The notes below the pieces were generated by a model. The model ran no database searches and was not told where the DNA came from. It was given only the letters and a program-made list of their open reading frames with translations. This document shows, one piece after another, positions 17,351-24,850 of a DNA stretch of 64,000 bases. The stretch comes from Flavobacterium ranwuense (GTDB taxonomy: Bacteria > Bacteroidota > Bacteroidia > Flavobacteriales > Flavobacteriaceae): NCBI RefSeq assembly GCF_004349315.1, contig NZ_SMLH01000002.1, positions 124,001 to 188,000 on the forward strand, given 5' to 3'. Both the position numbers and the translations under genes were made by a program. Numbering within the stretch: the first letter of the stretch is position 1; each line of letters starts with the position of its first letter.

Positions 17351-17386
17351 AGGCATTATTATTAATACAATTTTCAACAAGAAATA

Positions 17387-18616
17387 ATGAAAATAGTACT
17401 CTATATCTGTTTGTTTTTTTCTTCTTTACTTCACGCCAATGTGATCGAAGTAGGCCACAACAAGCCTATAAAATCAATTAAAAAAGCCATTGCTTTAGCC
17501 AAAGCTGGTGATACGGTAATGGTTTATAAAGGATTGTATAAAGAAGGAAATATAATCATCAATAAAAGAATTGTCTTTCTGGGTAAAAACGTACCTGTTT
17601 TAGACGGCCAAAAAAAATATGAAGTGCTTTCCATAAAAGCCGACAGCGTGGTTGTTGATGGTTTTAAAGTTATAAAATCGGGTTATGCTACACTCGAAGA
17701 TCCTTGCGGAATAAAAGTGTACAACAAGAATTATGTTGTCATCCAAAACAATGTTTTGGATGATAATTTCTTTGGAATTTATATTCAAAATGGAAGCCAC
17801 TGTATCATCAAAAACAATAGACTTACTGCTTATGGAAAAGAAGAACAAAGTATAGGAAACGGAATTCATTGCTGGAAAAGTGATAGCCTGCAAATTATTG
17901 GGAACACTATTTCGGGGCATCGGGATGGGATTTATTTTGAATTTGTAACCAACTCGGTAATCTGGAGAAATATTTCGACCAGAAATGTTCGCTACGGACT
18001 GCATTTTATGTTTTCCAATGATGATGCTTACATTTCCAATATCTTTAAGAATAATGGAGCCGGTGTTGCCGTAATGTTTACCAAAAACGTGAAGATGTTC
18101 AATAATTTTTTTGAAGAAAACTGGGGCGATGCTGCCTACGGATTGTTCCTTAAAGAAATCTCGGACAGTTACATTATTGGGAACAAATTCAGCAAAAATA
18201 CGTCAGGAATTCACATGGAAGGAACCAACAGAATTCAAGTTGAAAAAAATGTTTTTAAAGCCAATGGTTGGGGAATGAAAATCCTGGCAAGCTGCTCCGA
18301 TAATGTAATAAAAAACAATAATTTTTTAGGGAATACTTTTGATATAAGTACCAATGGGAGTTTGGTCCTCAATACATTCAATAATAATTATTGGGATAAA
18401 TATGAAGGTTATGATTTAGACAAAAATGGAGTGGGAGATGTCCCGTTTCATCCCTTGAGTTTATTTGCCGTGCTTACCGAAAGAAATCCTTCGGCCATGT
18501 TGCTTTTTCGGAGTTTTATGATTACACTTCTAGATAAATCAGAAAGGATTTTGCCTAGTATTACTCCCGATAATTTCGTTGATAATTCGCCTTTAATGCA
18601 TTCTTTACCTTTATGA
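17387..18616 (+). CDS. nosD: Nitrous-oxide reductase maturation protein NosD
   Basis: The 409-residue protein has a signal peptide (about 1-17, ...LLHANV) and a right-handed parallel beta-helix made of repeated N-x-I/F, NNxF turns, typical of NosD/CASH proteins (for example VIQNNVLDDNFFGIYIQ and VEKNVFKANGWGM). It is periplasmic and works with the NosFY ABC transporter in CuZ assembly of NosZ. Its stop overlaps the nosF start by 4 nt (ATGA), giving translational coupling. Length is normal. Confidence 0.93.
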   Translation: MKIVLYICLFFSSLLHANVIEVGHNKPIKSIKKAIALAKAGDTVMVYKGLYKEGNIIINKRIVFLGKNVPVLDGQKKYEVLSIKADSVVVDGFKVIKSGYATLEDPCGIKVYNKNYVVIQNNVLDDNFFGIYIQNGSHCIIKNNRLTAYGKEEQSIGNGIHCWKSDSLQIIGNTISGHRDGIYFEFVTNSVIWRNISTRNVRYGLHFMFSNDDAYISNIFKNNGAGVAVMFTKNVKMFNNFFEENWGDAAYGLFLKEISDSYIIGNKFSKNTSGIHMEGTNRIQVEKNVFKANGWGMKILASCSDNVIKNNNFLGNTFDISTNGSLVLNTFNNNYWDKYEGYDLDKNGVGDVPFHPLSLFAVLTERNPSAMLLFRSFMITLLDKSERILPSITPDNFVDNSPLMHSLPL

Positions 18617-19326
18617 TTGAAATAAAAAATTTAAACAAAAAATTCGGAAAATTAGAAGTTTTAAGCGATGTAAATCTTACTTTCAAAAAAGGAGAATGCA
18701 TTGCGCTAATTGGACCTAATGGTTGTGGAAAAACGACTTTGATAAAAAGTATTTTAGGAATGGTAATCCCTACTAAAGGCGATGTTTTGTTTAATCAAAA
18801 GTCTATTCTAAAAGAGTATCTGTATCGGGAACAAATAGGATATATGCCCCAAATTGGGCGTTATCCGGATTATATGACTATTGGTCAAATCATTGAAATG
18901 ATTAAAAAGATTCGAAATTCGAACCAGACTTTAGACGAAGATTTATTGAAGGGATTTGGACTCGAAAAAATATTCGACAAGCAAATGCGGACACTTTCTG
19001 GCGGAACAACCCAAAAAGTGAGCGCTACACTAGCTTTTTTGTTTAATCCCGATGTGCTCATTTTAGATGAACCAACAGCTGGTTTAGATCCTTTGGCGTC
19101 AGAAATATTGAAAGATAAAATTATAAAAGAGAAAGTAAAAGGCAAACTCATTTTGATTACGTCCCATCTTTTAAGCGAATTAGACGATATGGTTACGCAG
19201 ATTATTTTCATGCAAGACGGAAAAGTATATTTTCATAAAACGATTGCTGATTTATTGCAATCAACAAATGAAGAGAGAATATCCAAAGCAATTGCAAAAA
19301 TTCTAAAAAGCCAAAGCAATGAATAG
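18613..19326 (+). CDS. nosF: ABC transporter ATPase NosF
   Basis: The 237-residue ATPase has Walker A GPNGCGKTT (about 35-43), signature LSGGTTQK (about 132), Walker B VLILDEPTAGLD and the H-loop SHLLSEL. It drives the NosY permease; the pair exports a factor, believed to be a sulfur-containing one, for building the Cu-S cluster of NosZ. Overlaps nosD by 4 nt and nosY by 8 nt. Confidence 0.93.
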   Translation: MIEIKNLNKKFGKLEVLSDVNLTFKKGECIALIGPNGCGKTTLIKSILGMVIPTKGDVLFNQKSILKEYLYREQIGYMPQIGRYPDYMTIGQIIEMIKKIRNSNQTLDEDLLKGFGLEKIFDKQMRTLSGGTTQKVSATLAFLFNPDVLILDEPTAGLDPLASEILKDKIIKEKVKGKLILITSHLLSELDDMVTQIIFMQDGKVYFHKTIADLLQSTNEERISKAIAKILKSQSNE

Positions 19327-20086
19327 AATTATAAGAATTATATTTTTAGACATTTTAAAAAACAAAATTGTATTGGCTTACACTATCATTTTAGGCATAC
19401 TTTCATGGAGTTCCTTTGGGCTAGAAGACAATTCTGCCAAAGGATTGCTTACCATTTTGAGCATAATTTTATTTACCGTTCCATTAGTTTCCATTCTTTT
19501 TGCGACAATCTATTTATACAATAGTTCAGAGTTTATAGAACTTTTGTTGAGCCAGCCGATCAAACGAAAAAAGATATGGTTGAGTTTGTTTCTTGGATTA
19601 TCTTTGTCAATGGTTTTGGCATTTTTTATCGGTGCAGGAATACCGCTATTGGTTTATGCGCCTGATTCCGTTGGGATAATGATGCTGATTGTAGGATGTT
19701 TGATTTCTCTGGTTTTTGTGGCTTTGGCGTTCTTGAGCTCTATTCTTACAAGAGATAAATCAAAAGGAATCGGAATTGCCATAATGAGCTGGTTGTATTT
19801 TGCTTTGCTTTTTGATGGAATTGTATTGTTTTTATTGTTCCAATTTTCGGATTATCCCATAGAAAAAGCAATGGTTGCCGTTACGGCGTTAAGTCCAATT
19901 GATTTAGCCCGAATTCAAATTCTATTGCAGCTTGACGCATCAGCGATGATGGGATATACAGGAGCTATTTTCAAGGATTTTTTCGGTACTTCATTGGGAT
20001 TGTTAATTTCATTTCTACTATTATGTTTATGGGTAGTTGTCCCGTTTTTCATTTCACTAATAAAATTTAAAAACAAAGATTTATAA
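19319..20086 (+). CDS. nosY: ABC transporter permease NosY
   Basis: The 255-residue protein has six hydrophobic segments (about 15-32, 42-68, 88-113, 118-140, 151-175, 225-248) and the ABC-2 permease pattern, with the family-typical FIELLLSQPIKRKKIW segment before segment three. It forms the membrane part of the NosDFY assembly machine in the inner membrane. Start overlaps nosF; stop overlaps the cupin start by 1 nt (TAATG), so all are one transcript. Confidence 0.92.
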   Translation: MNRIIRIIFLDILKNKIVLAYTIILGILSWSSFGLEDNSAKGLLTILSIILFTVPLVSILFATIYLYNSSEFIELLLSQPIKRKKIWLSLFLGLSLSMVLAFFIGAGIPLLVYAPDSVGIMMLIVGCLISLVFVALAFLSSILTRDKSKGIGIAIMSWLYFALLFDGIVLFLLFQFSDYPIEKAMVAVTALSPIDLARIQILLQLDASAMMGYTGAIFKDFFGTSLGLLISFLLLCLWVVVPFFISLIKFKNKDL

Positions 20087-20379
20087 TGTTTAAAGAAATT
20101 TTCCAGAAGTTAGAAAATGCAGTAAATCCGGTAGCACAAGTAGTACAGAATACCTCTTGCGGTAAAGTGATGGTTATCGCTTTCAAAAAAGGAATGATAC
20201 TCAAAGAGCATAAGACTGATGTTTCCGCCAAATTATTGGTGGTAAAAGGAAGCGTGATCTATAAAGAGCAAAGTCAACAAGAAGAACTCTTTTTATACGA
20301 TGAAAAAAATATTCCGGTAGCAGTTCTTCATTCAGTTGAAGCCATCGAAGACAGTTTGTGTTTATTGTTTAAAGGATAA
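20086..20379 (+). CDS. Small cupin-like protein at the end of the nos operon
   Basis: The 97-residue protein shows a single cupin-like beta fold: GMILKEHKTDVSAKLLVVKG followed by a late IPVAVLHSVEAIED segment, with possible metal ligands His41-like and His85-like positions. No signal peptide, so cytosolic. Its overlap with nosY and 9-nt distance to the haemoglobin gene tie it to nitrogen-oxide metabolism, but no function is known. One of the usual cupin histidine pair positions is not obvious, so metal binding is uncertain. Confidence 0.75.
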   Translation: MFKEIFQKLENAVNPVAQVVQNTSCGKVMVIAFKKGMILKEHKTDVSAKLLVVKGSVIYKEQSQQEELFLYDEKNIPVAVLHSVEAIEDSLCLLFKG

Positions 20380-20388
20380 AATCTCCAA

Positions 20389-20760
20389 ATGAAAACAGAT
20401 ATAAAGAACCGATCAGATATTGAAAAACTAATAAATGCCTTTTATGACAAAATAAAAATCGATACAAAAATTGGTTATTTTTTTAATGATGTAGCCAAAG
20501 TAAATTGGGAAAAACATTTGCCTAAAATGTATGATTTCTGGGAAAATATTATATTTTCTACAGGTGATTTTATCGGAAATCCTATGGCTAAACACAAGGA
20601 ATTACATCAAAAAAGTACAATGACCGAAGCTCATTTTCAGAATTGGAATGCCTTGTTTAATGAAACGGTTGATGAATTATTTATCGGAGAAAAAGCAGAA
20701 GAAATTAAACAAAGAGCGGCGAATATTGCAATGGCCATGATGTATAAAACATTAGGTTAA
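20389..20760 (+). CDS. Group III truncated haemoglobin
   Basis: The 123-residue protein fits group III truncated globins: FYDKIKIDTKIGYFF (B helix region), the LPKMYDFWENIIF helix, and the proximal His in the KHKELHQK segment. It is cytosolic and binds haem. Family members are linked with oxygen, NO or nitrite chemistry, which fits its place as last gene of the nos operon. A terminator follows within 20 nt. Confidence 0.9.
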   Translation: MKTDIKNRSDIEKLINAFYDKIKIDTKIGYFFNDVAKVNWEKHLPKMYDFWENIIFSTGDFIGNPMAKHKELHQKSTMTEAHFQNWNALFNETVDELFIGEKAEEIKQRAANIAMAMMYKTLG

Positions 20761-20778
20761 AAAAGAGCTCACACAAAA

Positions 20779-20811
20779 AAAAAGCGCAAACTAAATTAGT
20801 TTACGCTTTTT
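20779..20811. terminator. Bidirectional terminator
   Basis: Arms containing AAACTAA/TTAGTTT and GCG/CGC with flanking A- and T-runs separate the convergent nos operon and the fasciclin gene. Confidence 0.75.
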
Positions 20812-20835
20812 CAATTTAGTAATACGAATTAATAA

Positions 20836-21390
20836 TTATTTTGGAAGTATTACATCATTTATTACATGAATAATCCCATTTGATGTTGGGATTGTAACGA
20901 CAATTTCGGAGCCATTCACAAAGACTTTGTCCCCTTTTTTAGTGATTTTTATTTTACCGCCATTCACTTGTTCAAACTCTTGGCCATCCTGCATGTATTC
21001 TGTTTTTAAGGCGCCAACATAAGTATGGTATTCTAGTATGTTTTTCAAATCGTCTTTTTTCTCTGGTTTTAACAATCCTTCAACTGTACCAGCCGGGAGT
21101 TTGTCAAAGGCAGCATTTGTTGGTGCAAAAACGGTAAATGGACCTGCATTGCTTAAAACATCGACTAATCCGGCTGCTTTTACTGCCGTTACAAGAGTAG
21201 TGTGATCTTTGCTTCCGGAAGCAGTTTGAACGATGTTTGGACTCGACGATTCGTCTTTTACTGCAGATTGTCCAACACTTTCGGTTGAAGTGTTTTCTGT
21301 AGTTTTTTCAGAGGGAACTTCGCTATTTTGTTTACAGCTAAAGGCGGTAAAGAAACTAGCGACTAATAATACTTGAATAGATTTTTTCAT
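20836..21390 (-). CDS. Fasciclin (FAS1) domain lipoprotein
   Basis: The 184-residue protein has a lipoprotein signal (lipobox AFSC, about residue 19), a Ser/Thr/Glu-rich linker to about 50, and one FAS1 domain with the H1 motif GPFTVFAPTNAAFDKLP and the H2 segment NGIIHVINDVILP. FAS1 proteins mediate adhesion or interaction at the surface. Here the interest is context: an FNR-like site lies 22 nt in front of the inferred transcript start. FAS1 genes recur near denitrification and copper genes in Bacteroidota, but the reason is unknown. Confidence 0.88.
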   Translation of the reverse strand: MKKSIQVLLVASFFTAFSCKQNSEVPSEKTTENTSTESVGQSAVKDESSSPNIVQTASGSKDHTTLVTAVKAAGLVDVLSNAGPFTVFAPTNAAFDKLPAGTVEGLLKPEKKDDLKNILEYHTYVGALKTEYMQDGQEFEQVNGGKIKITKKGDKVFVNGSEIVVTIPTSNGIIHVINDVILPK

Positions 21391-21416
21391 AATAAAAATA
21401 CTTAGGTTTTGTTTAT

Positions 21417-21460
21417 CAAAGTACTTAATTATAAGCGTTTTATTTTATGAGTATAATCAT
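21417..21460 (-). promoter_or_regulatory. Weaker FNR-like box before the fasciclin gene
   Basis: ATGAGTATAATCAT (21447-21460) has one half site off consensus. A TTTG trinucleotide end lies exactly 36.5 bp from the box centre on the minus strand (21420-21417), as at the stronger sites, but the preceding TAnn is not conserved. Confidence 0.4.
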
Positions 21461-22689
21461 AAAGGAGGGTTGTTTTCAACTTTTTTTATGGAGTAATACG
21501 CAGTAAATCCTATCCCGAAAAGCAAAATTATTGCTACAGCAAAAAGAAGTTCATTTACATAAGGTATTATAGTGTAACTAAACGATGCAACTCCTTGAAC
21601 GGCTAATGCAATTTCATTTAATAAAACTCCAAAAGTGAACAGGAGCAATCCAATTTTTATTCTTTTACTAATAAAAATTAAATGACTAGCGTAGATGTAG
21701 AACAGTAAAAACAGGGTGATTACTGCCAGTAAAACCAGGTGAAGATAAGCAATTACAATTGGCCTAAAACCGAAAGTCAAATCACTCAAGACAGGAATGG
21801 TTGATCCCAATTGAAGTACTAATTTGATACTTAAAGCAAGATTTACAAATAATAAAATGTAACGCAATAATGGCGAGAAGTTTTTCAAAAAATCTTTTCT
21901 GGTTTGTATTAAAATAAAAAGAAGTTTAAACCAGGTCAAAACCTGAACTATTGCCGCAATTACAGTAATTACATAAAGCCAAACGGGTAAATCCAGCCAC
22001 AACGTGGATAAAAAATAAGCAGGAATACAGGAAAGTGCAAACAGTTTGAATGCCGTTTCATAAAAGGAATTCTCGGTCTTTTTTAGGTTTAAAAATCCAA
22101 AAAGCAACCCCATACAGGCAAAGAAAAACCAGCCGTTGTATTGAAAATGAAGAAAATAATAGATAGAAGACAAATAGTAATCTTGAACAATGTTCTTACT
22201 CGCCATCATATAAGCCAAGTAAAATGTGCCGAATGAGGAGATAATATTGAATACAATAGCCGCTTTAAACCAGTTTATGGATAATAAATCGTGATCAATT
22301 TTTCTTAAATCTTTAATGTAAGAATAGCCAAAAATATAAGAAATTATAATTGAAGCTGTAGAGGCTGTTATAGAAAAAAGTCCGTAGCCTTCAATAATAA
22401 AAGAGATTAGCATTACATATGAAATAATCAAGTTGGCAATAATTATTTTCCGGTATTTGTTTACTTGAAAATCAGCTGTTTTGTTTTGAAGATAATAGAC
22501 CATTAAAGTCATCAGAGTATGGCTTATCCAACCAGAAAAAGCAAAATGCGAATGGGAATGTTGAAGATGTTTTTGGTCTAAATAAGGAAATTCAAAACCA
22601 ATTTTATAGCGCATCAAAACGCCTAGTGCGGCAACAATACATAGATTCAGCAAAGATAGTTTTAGCCAAAAATTCACATTTAATTTCAT
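21457..22689 (-). CDS. Polytopic haem-copper-oxidase-subunit-I-like membrane protein
   Basis: The 410-residue protein has about 12 transmembrane segments. Near the first external loop it carries HLQHSHSHFAFSGW (His41, 44, 46, 48), which resembles the helix II HxHxxxFGW signature of haem-copper oxidases and NO reductases, and further His residues in later helices (FLHFQYNGW, AYLHLVLLA). It lacks an obvious Y-H cross-link motif. I cannot assign a family name. It is separated from the Crp gene by 0 nt, so the two are co-transcribed from an FNR-type promoter, hinting at a role with oxygen, NO or haem. Confidence 0.6.
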   Translation of the reverse strand: MKLNVNFWLKLSLLNLCIVAALGVLMRYKIGFEFPYLDQKHLQHSHSHFAFSGWISHTLMTLMVYYLQNKTADFQVNKYRKIIIANLIISYVMLISFIIEGYGLFSITASTASIIISYIFGYSYIKDLRKIDHDLLSINWFKAAIVFNIISSFGTFYLAYMMASKNIVQDYYLSSIYYFLHFQYNGWFFFACMGLLFGFLNLKKTENSFYETAFKLFALSCIPAYFLSTLWLDLPVWLYVITVIAAIVQVLTWFKLLFILIQTRKDFLKNFSPLLRYILLFVNLALSIKLVLQLGSTIPVLSDLTFGFRPIVIAYLHLVLLAVITLFLLFYIYASHLIFISKRIKIGLLLFTFGVLLNEIALAVQGVASFSYTIIPYVNELLFAVAIILLFGIGFTAYYSIKKVENNPPL

Positions 22690-23283
22690 TTAATAATATA
22701 TTTTATGATTGACGATTTCTAGTTTCTCACAAGTATTCATCTTGCATAAAACACGAATGACTGTTTCTACTCTCAAACCTGTAAAATTTGCGATTTCCTG
22801 GCGCGTGTAAGGAATTAATACTTTTTCGTTACAGCATTCCGATTTTTTCTTGTGAGTATTTAAAAAAGCCGCAATTCTAAACTCGGGTTTTTGATTTATA
22901 ATCTCTTTTGAAGAGTTTGATTTAGAATGAATTTTGTTGGCCAGTAAAATCATAAAAGATTTTTGAATGGACGGATATTCGTCAAGAATTTTTAAGAATT
23001 TGTCCTTAGATAACTTTATAATAGTACTGTCCAGGATGGCAATCGCTTTTGATGGATAGGGCTGGTCAATAAACAATGGTGGTTCTCCAAAACTCTCTCC
23101 TATACAAAAAAGACCTTGCGTAAACTCTTTCCCTTCGTCATTAGAATTAAACATTCTCACACTTCCGTCAATAACTTGGTAATAAAAATGCGCCACTTCA
23201 TCTTCATCAAAAATGAGTTCATTTTTTTTGTATTTTTTGGCTACAGCGCCCCAAGTGAAAAGTAAATCTAAATCGATCTGCAT
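22690..23283 (-). CDS. Crp/Fnr family transcription regulator (no FeS cysteines)
   Basis: The 197-residue protein starts at ATG 23283 (MQIDLDLLFTW); a longer reading from a non-ATG codon would add 19 residues lacking homology and would overlap the promoter. It has an N-terminal cNMP-binding-like beta barrel (about 15-120) and a C-terminal winged helix with TRQEIANFTGLRVETVIRVL. No N-terminal Cys cluster, so it is unlike FNR and closer to the DNR/NNR type that senses NO through haem, though that is inference. It sits beneath a palindrome that could autoregulate it. Confidence 0.88.
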   Translation of the reverse strand: MQIDLDLLFTWGAVAKKYKKNELIFDEDEVAHFYYQVIDGSVRMFNSNDEGKEFTQGLFCIGESFGEPPLFIDQPYPSKAIAILDSTIIKLSKDKFLKILDEYPSIQKSFMILLANKIHSKSNSSKEIINQKPEFRIAAFLNTHKKKSECCNEKVLIPYTRQEIANFTGLRVETVIRVLCKMNTCEKLEIVNHKIYY

Positions 23284-23351
23284 AAAAAATAACTGATTTT
23301 GAATTAGTACCGTTTTTTGCGAACGACATTCCAAATACAAATAATTAAATA

Positions 23352-23426
23352 CAAAGTAATTACTATAAAGATGATGAAAATATGATATAAGTCATATAAA
23401 CTCTGGTAGATGTGGTTCTATCTTTG
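23352..23426. promoter_or_regulatory. Divergent FNR-type promoter (Crp gene / copper operon)
   Basis: Box TATGATATAAGTCATA (23381-23396) is centred at 23388.5. Leftward, minus-strand TTACTTTG ends at 23352 (36.5 bp). Rightward, TATCTTTG ends at 23426 (37.5 bp) with a perfect TAnnTTTG, putting the inferred start at the GTG 23431 itself, so a leaderless transcript is possible. Confidence 0.6.
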
Positions 23427-23430
23427 CTTT

Positions 23431-23805
23431 GTGAAAAAAGCAATACTCATAATAGCGTTACTCATACTTCTAAAACCAATATTTCCGGTTATAGAATATG
23501 CTGTTAGATATGATTATATTTCAAAAGAACTTTGCGTTAATAAAGACAAACCAAAATTGCAATGCAACGGAAAATGTCATTTAATGAAAGAACTGACAAA
23601 AACTTCCGAAAACGACAGCCCAATTTCTTCCAATAAGAAAATGGCCTCGCAAGAAGTTGAAGTTTTATTTTTTCAAGAAATTAATTCGTTTAAAGTTTTG
23701 CCTGCTTATTTTCAGAATACTAAAAAAGCAAATAGCAACTATTCTAATTTATATTCTCACAGGATTAGTTGCTCTGTTTTTCATCCACCCACAGTTATTT
23801 CTTAA
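23431..23805 (+). CDS. Small secreted/membrane protein with CNGKCHLMKEL motif
   Basis: The 124-residue reading starts at GTG 23431 in front of an N-terminal hydrophobic helix (KKAILIIALLILLKPIF). An ATG 21 nt upstream is in frame but lies before the inferred promoter -7 element. Visible features are the Cys/His motif LQCNGKCHLMKEL (about residues 45-57) and an earlier ELCVNKDK. Similar small proteins with this motif occur in front of TonB receptors in Bacteroidota; the Cys-His-Met pattern suggests metal (copper) binding. No established function. Confidence 0.65.
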   Translation: MKKAILIIALLILLKPIFPVIEYAVRYDYISKELCVNKDKPKLQCNGKCHLMKELTKTSENDSPISSNKKMASQEVEVLFFQEINSFKVLPAYFQNTKKANSNYSNLYSHRISCSVFHPPTVIS

Positions 23806-23930
23806 ATTTTTACATGAAAGTGTGCGTTTTCATTTGATTTTTTCAAATGGAGGAGACCTTATGGTTTCAAATGTTTGAAAGATAAAATCTTCTCAAGCAG
23901 ATTCCCTATAAACTTTAATAAAAACACAAA

Positions 23931-24782
23931 ATGAAATTTCCATTAAAAAATACAATAGCTGTAATAGCTATGGCTTTAGCTTTTTCTTCCTGTTCAAATG
24001 ATGAAAATCCAACAATTGTAACAAATGAATTAGAAGGATTAAATAAAATACAAGAAATCACAAATGATACCCACATTGTAGAACTTTATTCTCCTACAGG
24101 AACTTTGCAGCAGGGACATAACGCAATTTCTTTGAGAATCAAAAACAAAACAACTAACGAGTACGAAAAAAATGTGGCAATCGCATGGGCGCCATTAATG
24201 CAAATGACAACAATGTCGCATGCTTGCCCGTTTTCGGCAGTTACAAAAACTACAGGAAAAGAAACTTTACACAATGGCTATATTGTTTTTCAAATGGCCG
24301 AAAACACCATGGAACATTGGACTCTAACCATAAATTATACTATTAATGGTGCTGCATATACCGCAAATAACCAAATTAGTGTTCCAGCTTCTACCAAAAA
24401 GAGAGTGACTACTTTTACAGGAACGGATGGGACAAAATATCTTTTGGCATTAATTGAACCAACAAATCCAAAAGTAGCTACAAACGAGATGACTGTTGGT
24501 GTTTTTAAAATGCAATCTATGAAGGTGTTCCCGGTTGTGGATGATTTTAAAGTTAAAATTGACCCGAGAATGCCGAGCATGGGAAATCATGGGTCTCCTA
24601 ATAATGTTGATTTAGCACAGTCTGTTTCCGATAAATTGTACCATGGGAAATTATCGTTAACCATGACCGGTTATTGGAAAATTAACTTACAGCTTTTGAA
24701 TACCGCTAACGAAGTTTTAAAAGGCGAAGCAATTACAGACGCAGTTACTACAAGCAGTATTTACTTTGAAGTAGAATTCTAG
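23931..24782 (+). CDS. Met/His-rich lipoprotein, YtkA-like, probably copper-related
   Basis: The 283-residue lipoprotein (lipobox AFSSC, Cys about 22) contains two immunoglobulin-like beta domains. Candidate copper ligands cluster in the first (MQMTTMSHACPF, about residues 84-95) and second (PRMPSMGNHGSP, about 208-219) domains. This resembles YtkA-like/FixH-like periplasmic domains. It lies between the Cys-motif protein and the TonB receptor, all apparently one transcript, and probably passes copper after outer-membrane uptake. The function is inferred from motifs and context. Confidence 0.65.
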   Translation: MKFPLKNTIAVIAMALAFSSCSNDENPTIVTNELEGLNKIQEITNDTHIVELYSPTGTLQQGHNAISLRIKNKTTNEYEKNVAIAWAPLMQMTTMSHACPFSAVTKTTGKETLHNGYIVFQMAENTMEHWTLTINYTINGAAYTANNQISVPASTKKRVTTFTGTDGTKYLLALIEPTNPKVATNEMTVGVFKMQSMKVFPVVDDFKVKIDPRMPSMGNHGSPNNVDLAQSVSDKLYHGKLSLTMTGYWKINLQLLNTANEVLKGEAITDAVTTSSIYFEVEF

Positions 24783-24802
24783 AAATATTTATTTTCTTAA
24801 AT

Positions 24803-24838
24803 CGAAAAGGTCAAGAATTTATTTGTGGCCTTTTTTTA
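24803..24838 (+). terminator. Weak hairpin with T-run in the copper operon
   Basis: AAAAGG and CCTTTTTTT pair around an AT-rich loop between the lipoprotein and the receptor gene. The stem is short; it might only attenuate. Confidence 0.35.
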
Positions 24839-24850
24839 AACTATTTCATT

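Noticed and set aside
13719..20760. nosR in the nos cluster
   Set aside because: No NosR-like flavoprotein/ferredoxin is present; the layout fits clade II clusters that lack it.
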